NCBI RefSeq assembly: GCF_003003355.1
Contig: NZ_PVTQ01000012.1
Location: forward strand, 1-64,000
Source of the DNA: Donghicola tyrosinivorans
Lineage (GTDB): Bacteria > Pseudomonadota > Alphaproteobacteria > Rhodobacterales > Rhodobacteraceae
Direction of reading: 5' to 3'
DNA: 64,000 bases
Shown here: piece after piece, positions 1-8,955 of the stretch
How positions within the stretch are numbered: position 1 is the stretch's first letter
How the letters are laid out: every line of letters starts with the position of its first letter
Translations under genes and position numbers: made by a program
The notes under the pieces: generated by a model
Told to the model about the DNA's origin: nothing
What the model saw: only the letters and a program-made list of their open reading frames with translations
Databases searched by the model: none

Positions 1-275
1 GAACCAAACAGCCTTGCGACCGTCCCGTCCGCCCCAACCGCGCCTCAGCGCCGCCGGTGAGGGGTCTTCTACGGATAGGCGAGAAGAGTCGCAAGACCTA
101 AATCAAAGAAAATACACCGCAAACGCAGAAAAATCGTAAGTAACTGATTTTAAATGTTAAAATGGCTCAGGCAGGCGAAAACGGGTAGATTTGACCTCCA
201 GAATGCTGCGCTGCGCCACACAAAACAGCCCATTTCACCTAAGGCGCTAACGGAAAATCGCAACAGTGAGTGCCC
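1..275. other. Left edge, no gene assigned
   Basis: I cannot assign a gene here. Two plus-strand frames stay open from the left edge and stop within the first 110 to 140 bases, and one stops at 58-60, so the tail of an upstream gene may run off the edge. The stretch from about 100 to 200 is AT-rich compared with its neighbours and may hold a promoter or a 3' end. The sit operon ends at 276 on the minus strand, so nothing here is its promoter. Confidence 0.3.
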
Positions 276-1208
276 TTACTGGGCCGCAGCCTCGGCACCC
301 GCGCGATGACGGCACGGGCCCCACACTGCGGCCGCAAACAGGATCAGACCCGAAACCGTCGCCACCATGCCTGCGGCGCTCACGGAATCCCGTGCGCCAA
401 GCCAGATCGGGCCATAGCCCGCCAGGACATATCCAATGTTGGCCGACAGCACAGCGAAGAAGACAGACCACATGACCTGACGCTCAAGACGGTTGGTCAT
501 CAGACGGGCTGCCGCTGGCGGGCAGATGAACATCGCAATCACGATGATCGAGCCGACCGCATCAAAAGCCGCTACCGCAGCCATCGCAGCCACAACCACC
601 AAGCCAAGCCCCAGCCATCCGGTCCGGACCCCAAGCACCTGTGCATAACCGGGATCGAAGGTCGCGATCCGCAGGGGACGCCAGAAGAGGCCAATGAAGG
701 CAACAACAACTGCCAAGGTCACAGCCAAACGCCCCAGTTCGGGGGGCAGATAGGCCAACGCCTCGGGGTCAAACAGCGATCCCCACCCTGTCGCGTCCAG
801 CCAGATGAGGGATTCAAGATTGCCCATCATCGCGTGTTCAACATCAAGATGGACGCCAGAGGTATCAGAGCGTTCAAGCAGCAGCACACCACCCGCGAAC
901 ATAGAGGTAAAGACGACACCCATTGCCGCGCCGGGCTCAATGCCACCGATCCTCTTGATCAGCTCGATCAAGGCGACGGCGATCAGGGCAGCGATGCCCG
1001 CCCCCAGCATCATGGCCCACGCGCCGATGCTGCCCGTCAGGACAAAGGCCAAGACGATCCCCGGCAGGACCACATGGCTGATGGCATCCCCTACCAACGC
1101 CTGACGGCGCAGCAGCAGAAAGTTCCCCGGCAAGGCGCAGGCCACGGCGGCCAGCGTGCCAATCACCATAGGGGGCAGCGACAGAGGGACGAACTCAGCG
1201 CCAATCAT
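276..1208 (-). CDS. sitD: Manganese/iron ABC transporter permease (SitD-type)
   Basis: Membrane permease of an ABC-3 family (Mn, Zn, Fe) importer, 310 residues, almost entirely hydrophobic helices. The N-terminal stretch LLLRRQALVGDAISHVVLPG (about residues 30-50) is the family signature shared with the neighbouring permease. It is the last gene of the four-gene minus-strand sit operon, and its ATG overlaps the stop of sitC by 4 nt, so translation is probably coupled. Together the two permeases form the channel energised by SitB. Manganese is the likeliest main substrate because the binding protein has the His-His-Glu-Asp arrangement. Zinc or iron cannot be excluded from sequence alone. Confidence 0.9.
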   Translation of the reverse strand: MIGAEFVPLSLPPMVIGTLAAVACALPGNFLLLRRQALVGDAISHVVLPGIVLAFVLTGSIGAWAMMLGAGIAALIAVALIELIKRIGGIEPGAAMGVVFTSMFAGGVLLLERSDTSGVHLDVEHAMMGNLESLIWLDATGWGSLFDPEALAYLPPELGRLAVTLAVVVAFIGLFWRPLRIATFDPGYAQVLGVRTGWLGLGLVVVAAMAAVAAFDAVGSIIVIAMFICPPAAARLMTNRLERQVMWSVFFAVLSANIGYVLAGYGPIWLGARDSVSAAGMVATVSGLILFAAAVWGPCRHRAGAEAAAQ

Positions 1209-2410
1209 AGGGTGGCCTCGCGCGGGCCGCCGATCTGGCGGTCGATCTCTGCCAGTTGGTCTTGGGTCAGCACCCGTTCAATCGGGCCGAGGCCGTCATA
1301 TTGGGTCAGCGCCACCTCATATTCCGAGCGGTGACGGATGTGCTGCCAGCGTGCCTCGTCCAGCACGGCGCGGGCGGCAGCGGCGCGGCCTTTGTCAGTC
1401 AGCACGCCATCAGGACGGATCAAGTTGTTGCGCTTAAGAATGCGCAGGGTCAGGGGCTCGAACACCGGCTGTCCATTGGCCAATGCCAGAATGCCCTGCC
1501 GCAAATGCACCGCATCGCGGAATTTCATATGGGACAGCATCGCCGCCAGCACGCCCCGACGGGGCGACAGCAGGATCGAGATCACAAACAGGCCCGCAGC
1601 AACCAGCACAATCAGCGCACCAGTGGGCAAACCGGGATAGGCGGCGGACAGAGCCGCGCCCAGATACCCCGAAATCGCCCCAAAGACAGAGGCCAGCAAC
1701 ACCACGCGATGGCTTTGCTCGGACCAGAAGCGGGCAGTCACGGGCGGGATGATCAGCAGGGCGACGATCAGGATCAGGCCCACGACCTTCAGGCCGATCA
1801 CCGTCACCGCCATCACCAGCGCCATCGCCGCCAGATCCATATGGCGGACGTTGATACCAAGCGAGGTCGCGAATTCCTCATCAAAGGCCACTAACGTCAG
1901 GGGTCGCCGCAGAATCAACAACGCCAATAGCGCCAGACCGCCGCCGATGGCGATCAAAAGGGCCTCGGACTGAAGCATCCCAGCGGTCGCGCCAAGCAAA
2001 AAGCCCTCAAGCCCTGCTTGCCCCGTGGCGGACATGGACTGGATGACCGTCAACAGCACAACACCTGCGCCGAAGAACACCGAAAGGACCGCGCCGATGG
2101 CGGCGTCCTCGGACAAGCGCGTGCGGTTGGTCAGCCATTGCACACACAATAGCCCCGCCAACGCCGACAGGGCCGAGCCCGCCAGCAGCACCGGCAGGCT
2201 GCGTCCGTCAAATCCCAGCAGAGAGGCGGCGATAAAGGCCAGCGCAACACCGGGCAGGGTGGCATGGCTGATCGCATCACTGACCAGCGCCCGTTTGCGC
2301 AGGGTCAGAAAGGTGCCGCAACCGCCCGCAGCCCCACCAAGCAAGGCCGCGCCAATAGTGACAAGTGTTGCGTTATAGCCAAGGCCAAGCCCGAGTGCCT
2401 GCCACAACAT
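1205..2410 (-). CDS. sitC: Manganese/iron ABC transporter permease with fused MntR-like C-terminal domain (SitC-type)
   Basis: First permease of the importer, 401 residues. Residues 1 to about 285 are the ABC-3 membrane domain, with the motif LRKRALVSDAISHATLPG. Usual permeases of this family end near residue 285-300. Here about 110 residues follow that are soluble and resemble the DNA-binding and dimerisation region of DtxR/MntR metal-dependent regulators (LRILKRNNLIRPDG, a winged-helix-like stretch, then an acidic end). Such fusions are known in some TroC/MntB proteins. The tail may sense metal in the cytoplasm or only stabilise the complex; this is inference. It starts 3 nt after sitB ends and overlaps sitD by 4 nt. 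Confidence 0.88.
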   Translation of the reverse strand: MLWQALGLGLGYNATLVTIGAALLGGAAGGCGTFLTLRKRALVSDAISHATLPGVALAFIAASLLGFDGRSLPVLLAGSALSALAGLLCVQWLTNRTRLSEDAAIGAVLSVFFGAGVVLLTVIQSMSATGQAGLEGFLLGATAGMLQSEALLIAIGGGLALLALLILRRPLTLVAFDEEFATSLGINVRHMDLAAMALVMAVTVIGLKVVGLILIVALLIIPPVTARFWSEQSHRVVLLASVFGAISGYLGAALSAAYPGLPTGALIVLVAAGLFVISILLSPRRGVLAAMLSHMKFRDAVHLRQGILALANGQPVFEPLTLRILKRNNLIRPDGVLTDKGRAAAARAVLDEARWQHIRHRSEYEVALTQYDGLGPIERVLTQDQLAEIDRQIGGPREATL

Positions 2411-2413
2411 GGC

Positions 2414-3217
2414 TTAGACTCCGCCCGCGACCGCGCCCAGATGGCTGGTTCCCAGACGCCCGCCGTAGGCGGTTTGCAGGTTCTCTTCGGTAAAGGCCTG
2501 CGCGAGAGGGCCTTCGGCAACGCGGTGGGTGTTAATGATAAAGACACGGTCGAAATACTCGGACACCGTGCTCAGGTCATGGTGAACGGCGATCACCGTC
2601 TTGCCCCGTGCCTGAAGGTCTTTGAGAACGGTGATGATCGCCCGCTCGGTCGCCGCATCAACGCCCGCGAATGGCTCGTCCAGCAGATACAGATCTGCGT
2701 CCTGCGCCAAGGCGCGGGCTAGAAACACCCGTTGCTGCTGGCCGCCGGACAACTGACCAATCTGGCGGTCGGCAAAAGCCTCCATCCCCACGCGGCGCAA
2801 ACAGTCTTCGGCAGCGGCACGGTGGCGGGCAGTTGTCCGCCCCAGAAGACCCACCTGACGGTACATGCCCATCAGCACCACATCGATGACACGGGTTGGG
2901 AAGTCCCAATCCACGCTGGCACGCTGGGGCACATAGGCCACCTTGCGGCGCACCTCATTCAAGGGTTTGCCAAACAGGGCCACCTGCCCCGACAGGGGGC
3001 GGATCACCCCGAGGATGGCCTTCAACGTGGTGGACTTACCCGCGCCGTTCGGACCGATGATCGCCATCATCGCCCCTTTCGGCACCGACATATCCACCGA
3101 GAACACCACCGGCTTGCCCCCGTAAGACACCGTCAGCCCGCGCACGGTCAGTGCGTCATCGCTGGTGTCAGGCAGCACACGGCGCCCTTCTTTACTGATC
3201 AGAGACAACATGCTCAT
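2414..3217 (-). CDS. sitB: Manganese/iron ABC transporter ATP-binding protein (SitB-type)
   Basis: Cytoplasmic ATPase of the metal importer, 267 residues. Walker A is GPNGAGKST (about residue 55), the signature is LSGGQQQR, and Walker B is LYLLDEPFAG followed by the switch histidine in VHHDLS. The order and motifs fit the MntA/TroB/SitB group of metal-type ABC ATPases. The ATG overlaps the sitA stop as ATGA. A second in-frame ATG lies two codons downstream and would change little. It couples ATP hydrolysis to the SitC/SitD permease pair. Confidence 0.92.
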   Translation of the reverse strand: MSMLSLISKEGRRVLPDTSDDALTVRGLTVSYGGKPVVFSVDMSVPKGAMMAIIGPNGAGKSTTLKAILGVIRPLSGQVALFGKPLNEVRRKVAYVPQRASVDWDFPTRVIDVVLMGMYRQVGLLGRTTARHRAAAEDCLRRVGMEAFADRQIGQLSGGQQQRVFLARALAQDADLYLLDEPFAGVDAATERAIITVLKDLQARGKTVIAVHHDLSTVSEYFDRVFIINTHRVAEGPLAQAFTEENLQTAYGGRLGTSHLGAVAGGV

Positions 3218-4179
3218 GCGTTCGAGCCTTCCTGTTGCAATTTTCCGCGATATCCGCGGTCCGGCGCAGAGCCACCCAAAGCGCGTGCGATCTGCGTCAC
3301 ATTATAATCGATCATGCCCAGATAGGTTCCTTCATAGGTCCCCGCAGGCCCCATAGCGTCGGAAAACAGCTGTCCGCCGATGCGAACCTCATGTCCGCGG
3401 GCCGCAGCGCCTTCGATCAAGGCACGAACGTTCCGTTCCGAGACCGAGCTTTCGATGAACACCGCGCCCACTTGTCGCTGAACCAGCACATCAACCAACT
3501 GGCCGATGCGGTTCAAGCCAGCCTCGGATTCGGTCGAGATGCCCTGAACCCCCAGCACCTCATAGCCGAACGCCCGCCCGAAATAGCGGAACGCGTCGTG
3601 GGCCGAGACCAGAACCCGCGCCTCTTGCGGCACGGTCGACAGAACATCGTCGGCGTAGGCGCGCAGGGCAGTCAGTTCAGTGACATAATCCTCTGCCCTC
3701 TGCTGCAAGGCCTGCGCATGTTCGGGAACCAGATCACCCATCGTGCGGCCGATCTCTCGGGCCACATAGGTCCACAGGCTTGGGTCCATCCAGACATGGG
3801 GGTCAAAACGGTTCTGGTAATCCTCATGGGCCAGACGCAGCGCCACCGGCACGGCCTCGGCCACGGGGGTTACGGCCCGCTTGCGATCCAGCGCGGCAAA
3901 GAACTCTTCCATCTGGGCTTCCAGATAAAGGCCATGCCACAGGGTCAGATCGGCGCGAACCATATCCACAATATCGCTGCGGGTTTGGCGGTAGGAGTGG
4001 GGATCAATACCCGATCCCATCATGCCCGCCACCTGCACCAGATCACCGCCAATCACCTTGGCCGTGTCCGCGATCATCCCCGTCGTCGCCACCACTTGCA
4101 GAGACGCCTGCGCCCGCAGCGGTGTTCCCGCTACGGCAAATGCGCTGGCTGCGCCAAGAAACTGGCGGCGGTTGATCAT
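3214..4179 (-). CDS. sitA: Periplasmic Mn/Fe-binding protein (SitA/TroA family)
   Basis: Solute-binding protein of cluster A-I that captures divalent metal in the periplasm. I start it at the ATG at 4179, because GGAGG lies a few bases upstream; an in-frame ATG 15 codons earlier has no ribosome site. That gives 321 residues. The N-terminus MINRRQFLGAASAFAVAG carries twin arginines ahead of a hydrophobic stretch, so export may be by Tat. Likely metal ligands are the His in DPHSY/WHGLYLE, the His in FDPHVWMDP, the Glu in FIESSVSE and the Asp in LFSDAMG, the pattern of Mn-type members. First gene of sitABCD, about 58 bp downstream of a perfect palindrome. Confidence 0.92.
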   Translation of the reverse strand: MINRRQFLGAASAFAVAGTPLRAQASLQVVATTGMIADTAKVIGGDLVQVAGMMGSGIDPHSYRQTRSDIVDMVRADLTLWHGLYLEAQMEEFFAALDRKRAVTPVAEAVPVALRLAHEDYQNRFDPHVWMDPSLWTYVAREIGRTMGDLVPEHAQALQQRAEDYVTELTALRAYADDVLSTVPQEARVLVSAHDAFRYFGRAFGYEVLGVQGISTESEAGLNRIGQLVDVLVQRQVGAVFIESSVSERNVRALIEGAAARGHEVRIGGQLFSDAMGPAGTYEGTYLGMIDYNVTQIARALGGSAPDRGYRGKLQQEGSNA

Positions 4180-4236
4180 CGGTCCTCCGGTGCTCGTTGC
4201 ATTAGATATGAGAACGGCTCGCAACTAAGTCAACTA

Positions 4237-4255
4237 AATGCGAATAATTCGCATT
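4237..4255. promoter_or_regulatory. Palindromic Mur/Fur-type operator
   Basis: AATGCGAATAATTCGCATT is a 19-bp perfect palindrome around a central A. It lies in the divergent gap between sitA (minus, start 4179) and a glycosyltransferase (plus, start 4336). Its TGCNAAT/ATTNGCA arms resemble the Mur (manganese-responsive Fur homologue) sites that control sit genes in Rhodobacterales. The palindrome itself is seen directly; the identity of the regulator is inferred. Confidence 0.75.
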
Positions 4256-4335
4256 AACATTTTTGAGATTTGACAGTTGCACGCCTAAAAGACAGACAGA
4301 CCCCAAGAAAACTGACCCCAAATCCAAGGCAGACC

Positions 4336-5433
4336 ATGCCCCAAGACGCCCTGAGCCACCTGTCGCTGCCCGCCAACGCCCCCCGCCGCGAGTCGCGGCT
4401 AAAGCCGAAGTACCAGCTTCAGGGCTACGCCGAGGGCTTTGACGATGACACGCTATGGTATGATGCGATCTGGCGGGATGGCCGCGTGCATCTGGTCTGC
4501 CCCAAGCTGAACAACCTGAAGGCCCATGTGCAAAAGGGGCAGTTCGCACTGGACGGGACGCCGGTGAAAATCGCCCGCCTGTGTCAGTATTATCGTCACG
4601 ACATTATTGAGCTGAAGGCTAGCACCGCGCCTAAGCAGGTCTCGCTATCTGCCTTCGGCACGACGGTCAGTTCAGAGGTCAACGCCGCCGCGCCCCAGAT
4701 GTTCGCGGGTCTGAACACCGCTCTGTGCCTGAGCAAAGACAATGATCTGCGCTGGATCGTGGACTTTGCCCGGTATCACCAGACCATGCACGGGCTTGAG
4801 GCGCTGATCCTGATGGACAACGGGTCAGAGACCTACGGCCTTCAAGACATTCGCGATGCCTTGTCGCTGACGGACCTGAAACAAGTGCTGGTGCTGTCAG
4901 TGCCGTGGAAATACGGCCCGCGCGGCAAGGCCCCCTTTGCCCGCACAGAGAAGTACCTGCAAACGGCCCTGTTCAACGTCCTGCGCCTGCGCTGGCTGGG
5001 GCAAGCCCGCGCCGTTCTAAGCTGTGACATTGACGAGTTGATCTACACCCCCGGCACCACGGTTTTCGATCTGGCGCAGCAGAGCATGGGCAAATACGTC
5101 CGCTTGCCCGGCACGTGGCGCTACCCCGACCCCGATGCGTCCGAGCCTGCCCTGCACCAGTCCCACACCTACCGCGCTACAGACGGCAAACGCTGCCCGA
5201 CCAAATGGTGCATCGTGCCATCGGGGCCTTTGGGCGGATTTCAATGGGACACACACCTGCTGGAAAAGCTGCCGCTGCCGTCGCTTTTCACTTCAAAGAG
5301 GGGCGAGTTCTGGCACTGTCACGCGATCTCGACCGGTTGGAAAGCGGGCCGCTGGAACAAGGAAGAGAAGAACAAGCTGCCCGATCCAGAGGCCGCAGCT
5401 GTGCTGGCCGAGGTCTTTGGCCCACCCGCCTGA
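4336..5433 (+). CDS. Glycosyltransferase, GT92/GT2-like
   Basis: Probable glycosyltransferase of 365 residues. The core reads LNTALCLSKDNDLRWIVDFARYH, then LILMDNGSETY, and then a DxD-type metal and nucleotide-sugar site SCDIDELIY with D231 and D233. This layout is typical of the GT92 (DUF23) and related GT-A fold enzymes, as is a later CPTKW motif. I use the ATG at 4336, which has an AAGG stretch about 8 bases upstream; an earlier in-frame ATG at 4270 would lie next to the operator. No signal peptide or membrane helix is visible, so it acts in the cytosol. Acceptor and product are unknown. Confidence 0.7.
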   Translation: MPQDALSHLSLPANAPRRESRLKPKYQLQGYAEGFDDDTLWYDAIWRDGRVHLVCPKLNNLKAHVQKGQFALDGTPVKIARLCQYYRHDIIELKASTAPKQVSLSAFGTTVSSEVNAAAPQMFAGLNTALCLSKDNDLRWIVDFARYHQTMHGLEALILMDNGSETYGLQDIRDALSLTDLKQVLVLSVPWKYGPRGKAPFARTEKYLQTALFNVLRLRWLGQARAVLSCDIDELIYTPGTTVFDLAQQSMGKYVRLPGTWRYPDPDASEPALHQSHTYRATDGKRCPTKWCIVPSGPLGGFQWDTHLLEKLPLPSLFTSKRGEFWHCHAISTGWKAGRWNKEEKNKLPDPEAAAVLAEVFGPPA

Positions 5434-5489
5434 CCCCATACGCAACGTCACATCTGATCCATGACAGGGCCCACACGGCGGATATACCT

Positions 5490-5510
5490 GTAATTTCTCT
5501 TGGAAATTAC
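5490..5510. terminator. Hairpin between glycosyltransferase and deoC
   Basis: GTAATTTC, a 5-nt loop, then GAAATTAC form a perfect 8-bp stem 57 bases after the glycosyltransferase stop. There is no T-run after it, so it is only a weak terminator candidate. It could instead be a structure in the deoC leader. Confidence 0.4.
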
Positions 5511-5622
5511 CCGCCCTTGCCCCCATTCTGCCCGTGAGGAACGGGTCAGCGCCGCGCTTGCTCCTGCTGAATGTGCGTGGCATTTTGACCAAAAAGTCAA
5601 CTTTCCAGAAAAGGGTGCCTTT

Positions 5623-6600
5623 GTGACATCCACTTATGATTTGGCCGCTGACGCCAGCTTTGCCCGCAATCCAGGGGTTCCCCTGGATGTGGAATGGGTG
5701 GGCGCGGCCCGCGCCAACACCCCCGCGATCGAGCGCCGCTGCGCCACGCTGCCCGGACGGCGCAGCGTGAAAAAGGACTATCAGGCCGCATGGCTGTGCC
5801 GTGCGATCAGCTGTATCGACCTGACCACATTGTCCGGCGATGACACAGCGGGCCGCGTGGCCCGCCTGACCGCCAAAGCCCGCCAGCCCGTCCGCGCCGA
5901 CATTCTGGAAGCGCTTGGGATGACCGGCCTGACCGTGGGCGCAGTCTGCGTTTACCATGACATGATCGCTCCGGCAGTTCAGGGGCTGAAGGGCACTGCG
6001 ATCCCCGTTGCCGCGGTCTCGACCGGTTTTCCCGCGGGCCTGTCGCCCCTGCATCTACGCATCGCCGAGATCGAGGAATCCGTCAAAGCCGGCGCCCATG
6101 AGATCGACATCGTCATCTCGCGCCGCCATGTGCTGACCGGCAACTGGCAGGCGCTCTATGATGAGATGCGCGCCTTCCGCGATGCTTGCGGTCACGCCCA
6201 TGTCAAAGCGATCCTTGCAACGGGCGAACTTGGCCCGCTGTCCAACGTCGCCAAGGCCAGCCTTGTGTGCATGATGGCCGGTGCGGATTTCATCAAGACC
6301 TCGACCGGGAAAGAGCCTGTGAACGCCACGCTTCCCGTCACCTTGGTCATGCTGCGGGCGATCCGCGACTATTATGCCAAGACCGGCCATGTGGTGGGCT
6401 ACAAACCCGCAGGTGGCATCAGCAAGGCGAAAGACGCGATCAACTATCTGGCTCTGATCAAGGAAGAGCTTGGCGATCGTTGGCTGCGCCCCGACCTCTT
6501 CCGCTTTGGCGCCTCGTCCCTCTTGGGCGACATTGAGCGCCAGTTGGATCATCGCATCACCGGTGCATACAGCGCCGCCCACCGTCACCCGATGGGGTAA
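5623..6600 (+). CDS. deoC: Deoxyribose-phosphate aldolase
   Basis: Class I aldolase that splits 2-deoxyribose 5-phosphate into glyceraldehyde 3-phosphate and acetaldehyde in deoxynucleoside salvage. The Schiff-base lysine is K225 in ADFIKTSTGK, and a second conserved lysine lies in VGYKPAGGI. I choose the GTG at 5623, preceded by AAAAGGG seven bases upstream. This gives 325 residues, the length of the long DeoC form of alphaproteobacteria, which begins with an RNPG-hydrophobic-EWV block as here. An in-frame ATG at 5500 falls inside a hairpin and adds residues that do not look conserved. The aldehyde dehydrogenase gene starts 3 nt after the stop. Confidence 0.93.
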   Translation: MTSTYDLAADASFARNPGVPLDVEWVGAARANTPAIERRCATLPGRRSVKKDYQAAWLCRAISCIDLTTLSGDDTAGRVARLTAKARQPVRADILEALGMTGLTVGAVCVYHDMIAPAVQGLKGTAIPVAAVSTGFPAGLSPLHLRIAEIEESVKAGAHEIDIVISRRHVLTGNWQALYDEMRAFRDACGHAHVKAILATGELGPLSNVAKASLVCMMAGADFIKTSTGKEPVNATLPVTLVMLRAIRDYYAKTGHVVGYKPAGGISKAKDAINYLALIKEELGDRWLRPDLFRFGASSLLGDIERQLDHRITGAYSAAHRHPMG

Positions 6601-6603
6601 ACC

Positions 6604-8949
6604 ATGTCCGTCAAAGAGATCTTCGAGACCATGAGCTATGGCCCCGCCCCCGAATCCGCTGCTGAAGCGCTGGCATGGCTGGAAAGCCGTGGCAACGCCT
6701 TTGGTCATTTCATCGATGGCGCTTTCACCAAGCCCGGCAAGGCCAGCTTTGAAACCAGCAACCCTGCCACTGGCGCAACTCTGGCAACGCTGACCCAAGC
6801 CAGCCAGAAAGATGTGGACACCGCTGTCAAAGCCGCCCGCATTGCGCAGCCCAAATGGGCCGCCTTGGGTGGCGCAGGCCGCGCCCGCCACATGTACGCC
6901 CTAGCCCGCGCCCTGCAAAAACATGGCCGGATGCTGGCGGTGCTTGAGACGCTGGACAACGGTAAACCCATCCGCGAATCCCGCGATATCGATATCCCGC
7001 TGGTCCAGCGCCACTTTTACCACCACGCGGGCTATGCCCAATTGATGGAGAAAGAGATTGAAGGCCGCGTACCCTTGGGCGTCTGCGGTCAGGTGATCCC
7101 GTGGAACTTCCCCCTACTGATGCTGGCGTGGAAGGTCGCGCCTGCGCTGGCGATGGGCAACACCGTGGTTCTGAAACCGGCGGAATACACCAGCCTGACC
7201 GCGCTGTATTTCGCAGAGATTTGCGCGCAGATCAGACTGCCCGAAGGGGTGGTGAACATCGTCACCGGCGATGGCGCAGTGGGCGAAATGGTGGTGAACG
7301 CCAAGGTCGACAAGGTGGCCTTCACCGGCAGCACCGCCGTAGGCCGCCGCATCCGCGAAGCGACCGCAGGTTCGGGCAAGGCCCTGACGCTAGAGCTTGG
7401 CGGCAAGTCCCCCTACATCGTCTTTGAAGACGCCGATCTGGACAGCGCCGTCGAAGGCTTGGTCGATGCGATCTGGTTCAACCAAGGCCAAGTCTGCTGC
7501 GCAGGTAGCCGCCTTTTGGTGCAGGAAGGCATCGCCGAGGATTTCTACAGCCGCCTGAAAGCCCGCATGAACCAACTGCGCGTGGGCGATCCCTTGGACA
7601 AATGCATCGACGTGGGTGCCATCGTGGACCCCGTGCAGGTCGAAACCATCACCAAATTGGTGGACAGTTGCACGACCGGAGACATCTTTCGCGCCGATAT
7701 CCCGATGCCCGCATCGGGCTGCTATTACCCGCCAACACTGATCACCGGCCTCTCGCCCGCTGATACGTTGATGCAAGAGGAGATCTTTGGCCCCGTTCTG
7801 GCGGCCACGACTTTCCGCTTGCCTTCGGAAGCAGCGCAGATCGCCAACAACACCCGCTATGGTCTGGCCGCAACCGTCTGGACCGAGAACATCAACCGCG
7901 CCCTGAACCTTGCCCCCCAGCTTGAGGCGGGCGTGGTCTGGATCAACGGCACCAACATGTTCGACGCGGCTGCCGGTTTCGGTGGCGTGCGGGAAAGCGG
8001 CTTTGGCCGAGAAGGCGGATGGGAGGGCCTTGCTGCCTACACCAAGTCCGACCGCGATCCCCAGCCCCTGAAGCCCGTGACCGCTAAGACCGGTGAGGGG
8101 AAACCCGCAGACGCGATCGACCGGACCGCCAAGCTCTATATCGGCGGCAAGCAAGCGCGCCCTGATGGCGGCTATTCGGCGCCTGTCTGGCAGGCCGACG
8201 GCGCAATGGCGGGCATGGTCAGCCTGGCCAACCGCAAAGACCTGCGCAACGCCGTCGAGGCCGCCCACGCTGCAAAAGGCTGGAGCAAATCCACCGGCCA
8301 CCTGCGAGCCCAGATCCTTTACTATATGGCCGAAAACCTCTCGGCTCGCGCCTTCGAGTTCGCCGAGCGGATTGACGCCATCACCGGCAAAGGCGGCGGC
8401 ACCGCCGAGGTCAAAGGTGCCATCGACCGCCTGTTCACCTATGCGGCATGGGCCGACAAATACGATGGCCGCGTCCATGGGGTGCCGATCAAAGGCGTCG
8501 CCATGGCGATGAACGAACCCGTTGGCGTTGTCGGTGCTTTCTGCCCCGATGAGACGCCGCTGCTGGGTCTGATCTCTGTGATGGCGCCGCTGATGGCGAT
8601 GGGGAACACCTGCGTTCTGGTCGCATCCGAGGCGATGCCCCTGTCGGCCACCGATTTCATTCAGGTGCTGGAAACCTCTGACGTGCCTTCAGGCGTGGTA
8701 AACCTTCTGACCGGGTCGCACACTGAACTTGCAAAACCCATGGCACAGCATATGGATGTGGCCTCTGTCTGGTCTTTCAGCAGCAGCGATATTTCGGCGC
8801 AAATCGAGACCGCCTCTTCGACCAACCTCAAACGCACATGGGTCAACAACGGCCTCTCGCGCGATTGGAACGGGACTGAAGGCGAAGGAGCCGAGTTCCT
8901 GCGTGAAGCGACCCGCGTCAAGAACATCTGGGTGCCTTACGGCGAATAA
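6604..8949 (+). CDS. ALDH16-type double-domain aldehyde dehydrogenase
   Basis: 781 residues, about 300 more than a standard aldehyde dehydrogenase. Residues 1 to about 490 form a complete ALDH domain with general base E264 in LELGGKS and nucleophile C298 in FNQGQVCCAGSR. The rest repeats the ALDH fold (LYIGGKQ, then PLMAMGNTCVLVASEAMPLSA, then VPSGVVNLLTG) but lacks the Cys and Glu motifs. That is the hallmark of ALDH16; a bacterial member from the roseobacter Loktanella has been crystallised. It is translationally linked to deoC, so oxidation of the acetaldehyde made by DeoC is the natural proposal. Physiological substrate and cofactor preference are not shown by sequence. Confidence 0.88.
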   Translation: MSVKEIFETMSYGPAPESAAEALAWLESRGNAFGHFIDGAFTKPGKASFETSNPATGATLATLTQASQKDVDTAVKAARIAQPKWAALGGAGRARHMYALARALQKHGRMLAVLETLDNGKPIRESRDIDIPLVQRHFYHHAGYAQLMEKEIEGRVPLGVCGQVIPWNFPLLMLAWKVAPALAMGNTVVLKPAEYTSLTALYFAEICAQIRLPEGVVNIVTGDGAVGEMVVNAKVDKVAFTGSTAVGRRIREATAGSGKALTLELGGKSPYIVFEDADLDSAVEGLVDAIWFNQGQVCCAGSRLLVQEGIAEDFYSRLKARMNQLRVGDPLDKCIDVGAIVDPVQVETITKLVDSCTTGDIFRADIPMPASGCYYPPTLITGLSPADTLMQEEIFGPVLAATTFRLPSEAAQIANNTRYGLAATVWTENINRALNLAPQLEAGVVWINGTNMFDAAAGFGGVRESGFGREGGWEGLAAYTKSDRDPQPLKPVTAKTGEGKPADAIDRTAKLYIGGKQARPDGGYSAPVWQADGAMAGMVSLANRKDLRNAVEAAHAAKGWSKSTGHLRAQILYYMAENLSARAFEFAERIDAITGKGGGTAEVKGAIDRLFTYAAWADKYDGRVHGVPIKGVAMAMNEPVGVVGAFCPDETPLLGLISVMAPLMAMGNTCVLVASEAMPLSATDFIQVLETSDVPSGVVNLLTGSHTELAKPMAQHMDVASVWSFSSSDISAQIETASSTNLKRTWVNNGLSRDWNGTEGEGAEFLREATRVKNIWVPYGE

Positions 8950-8955
8950 AGCAAA

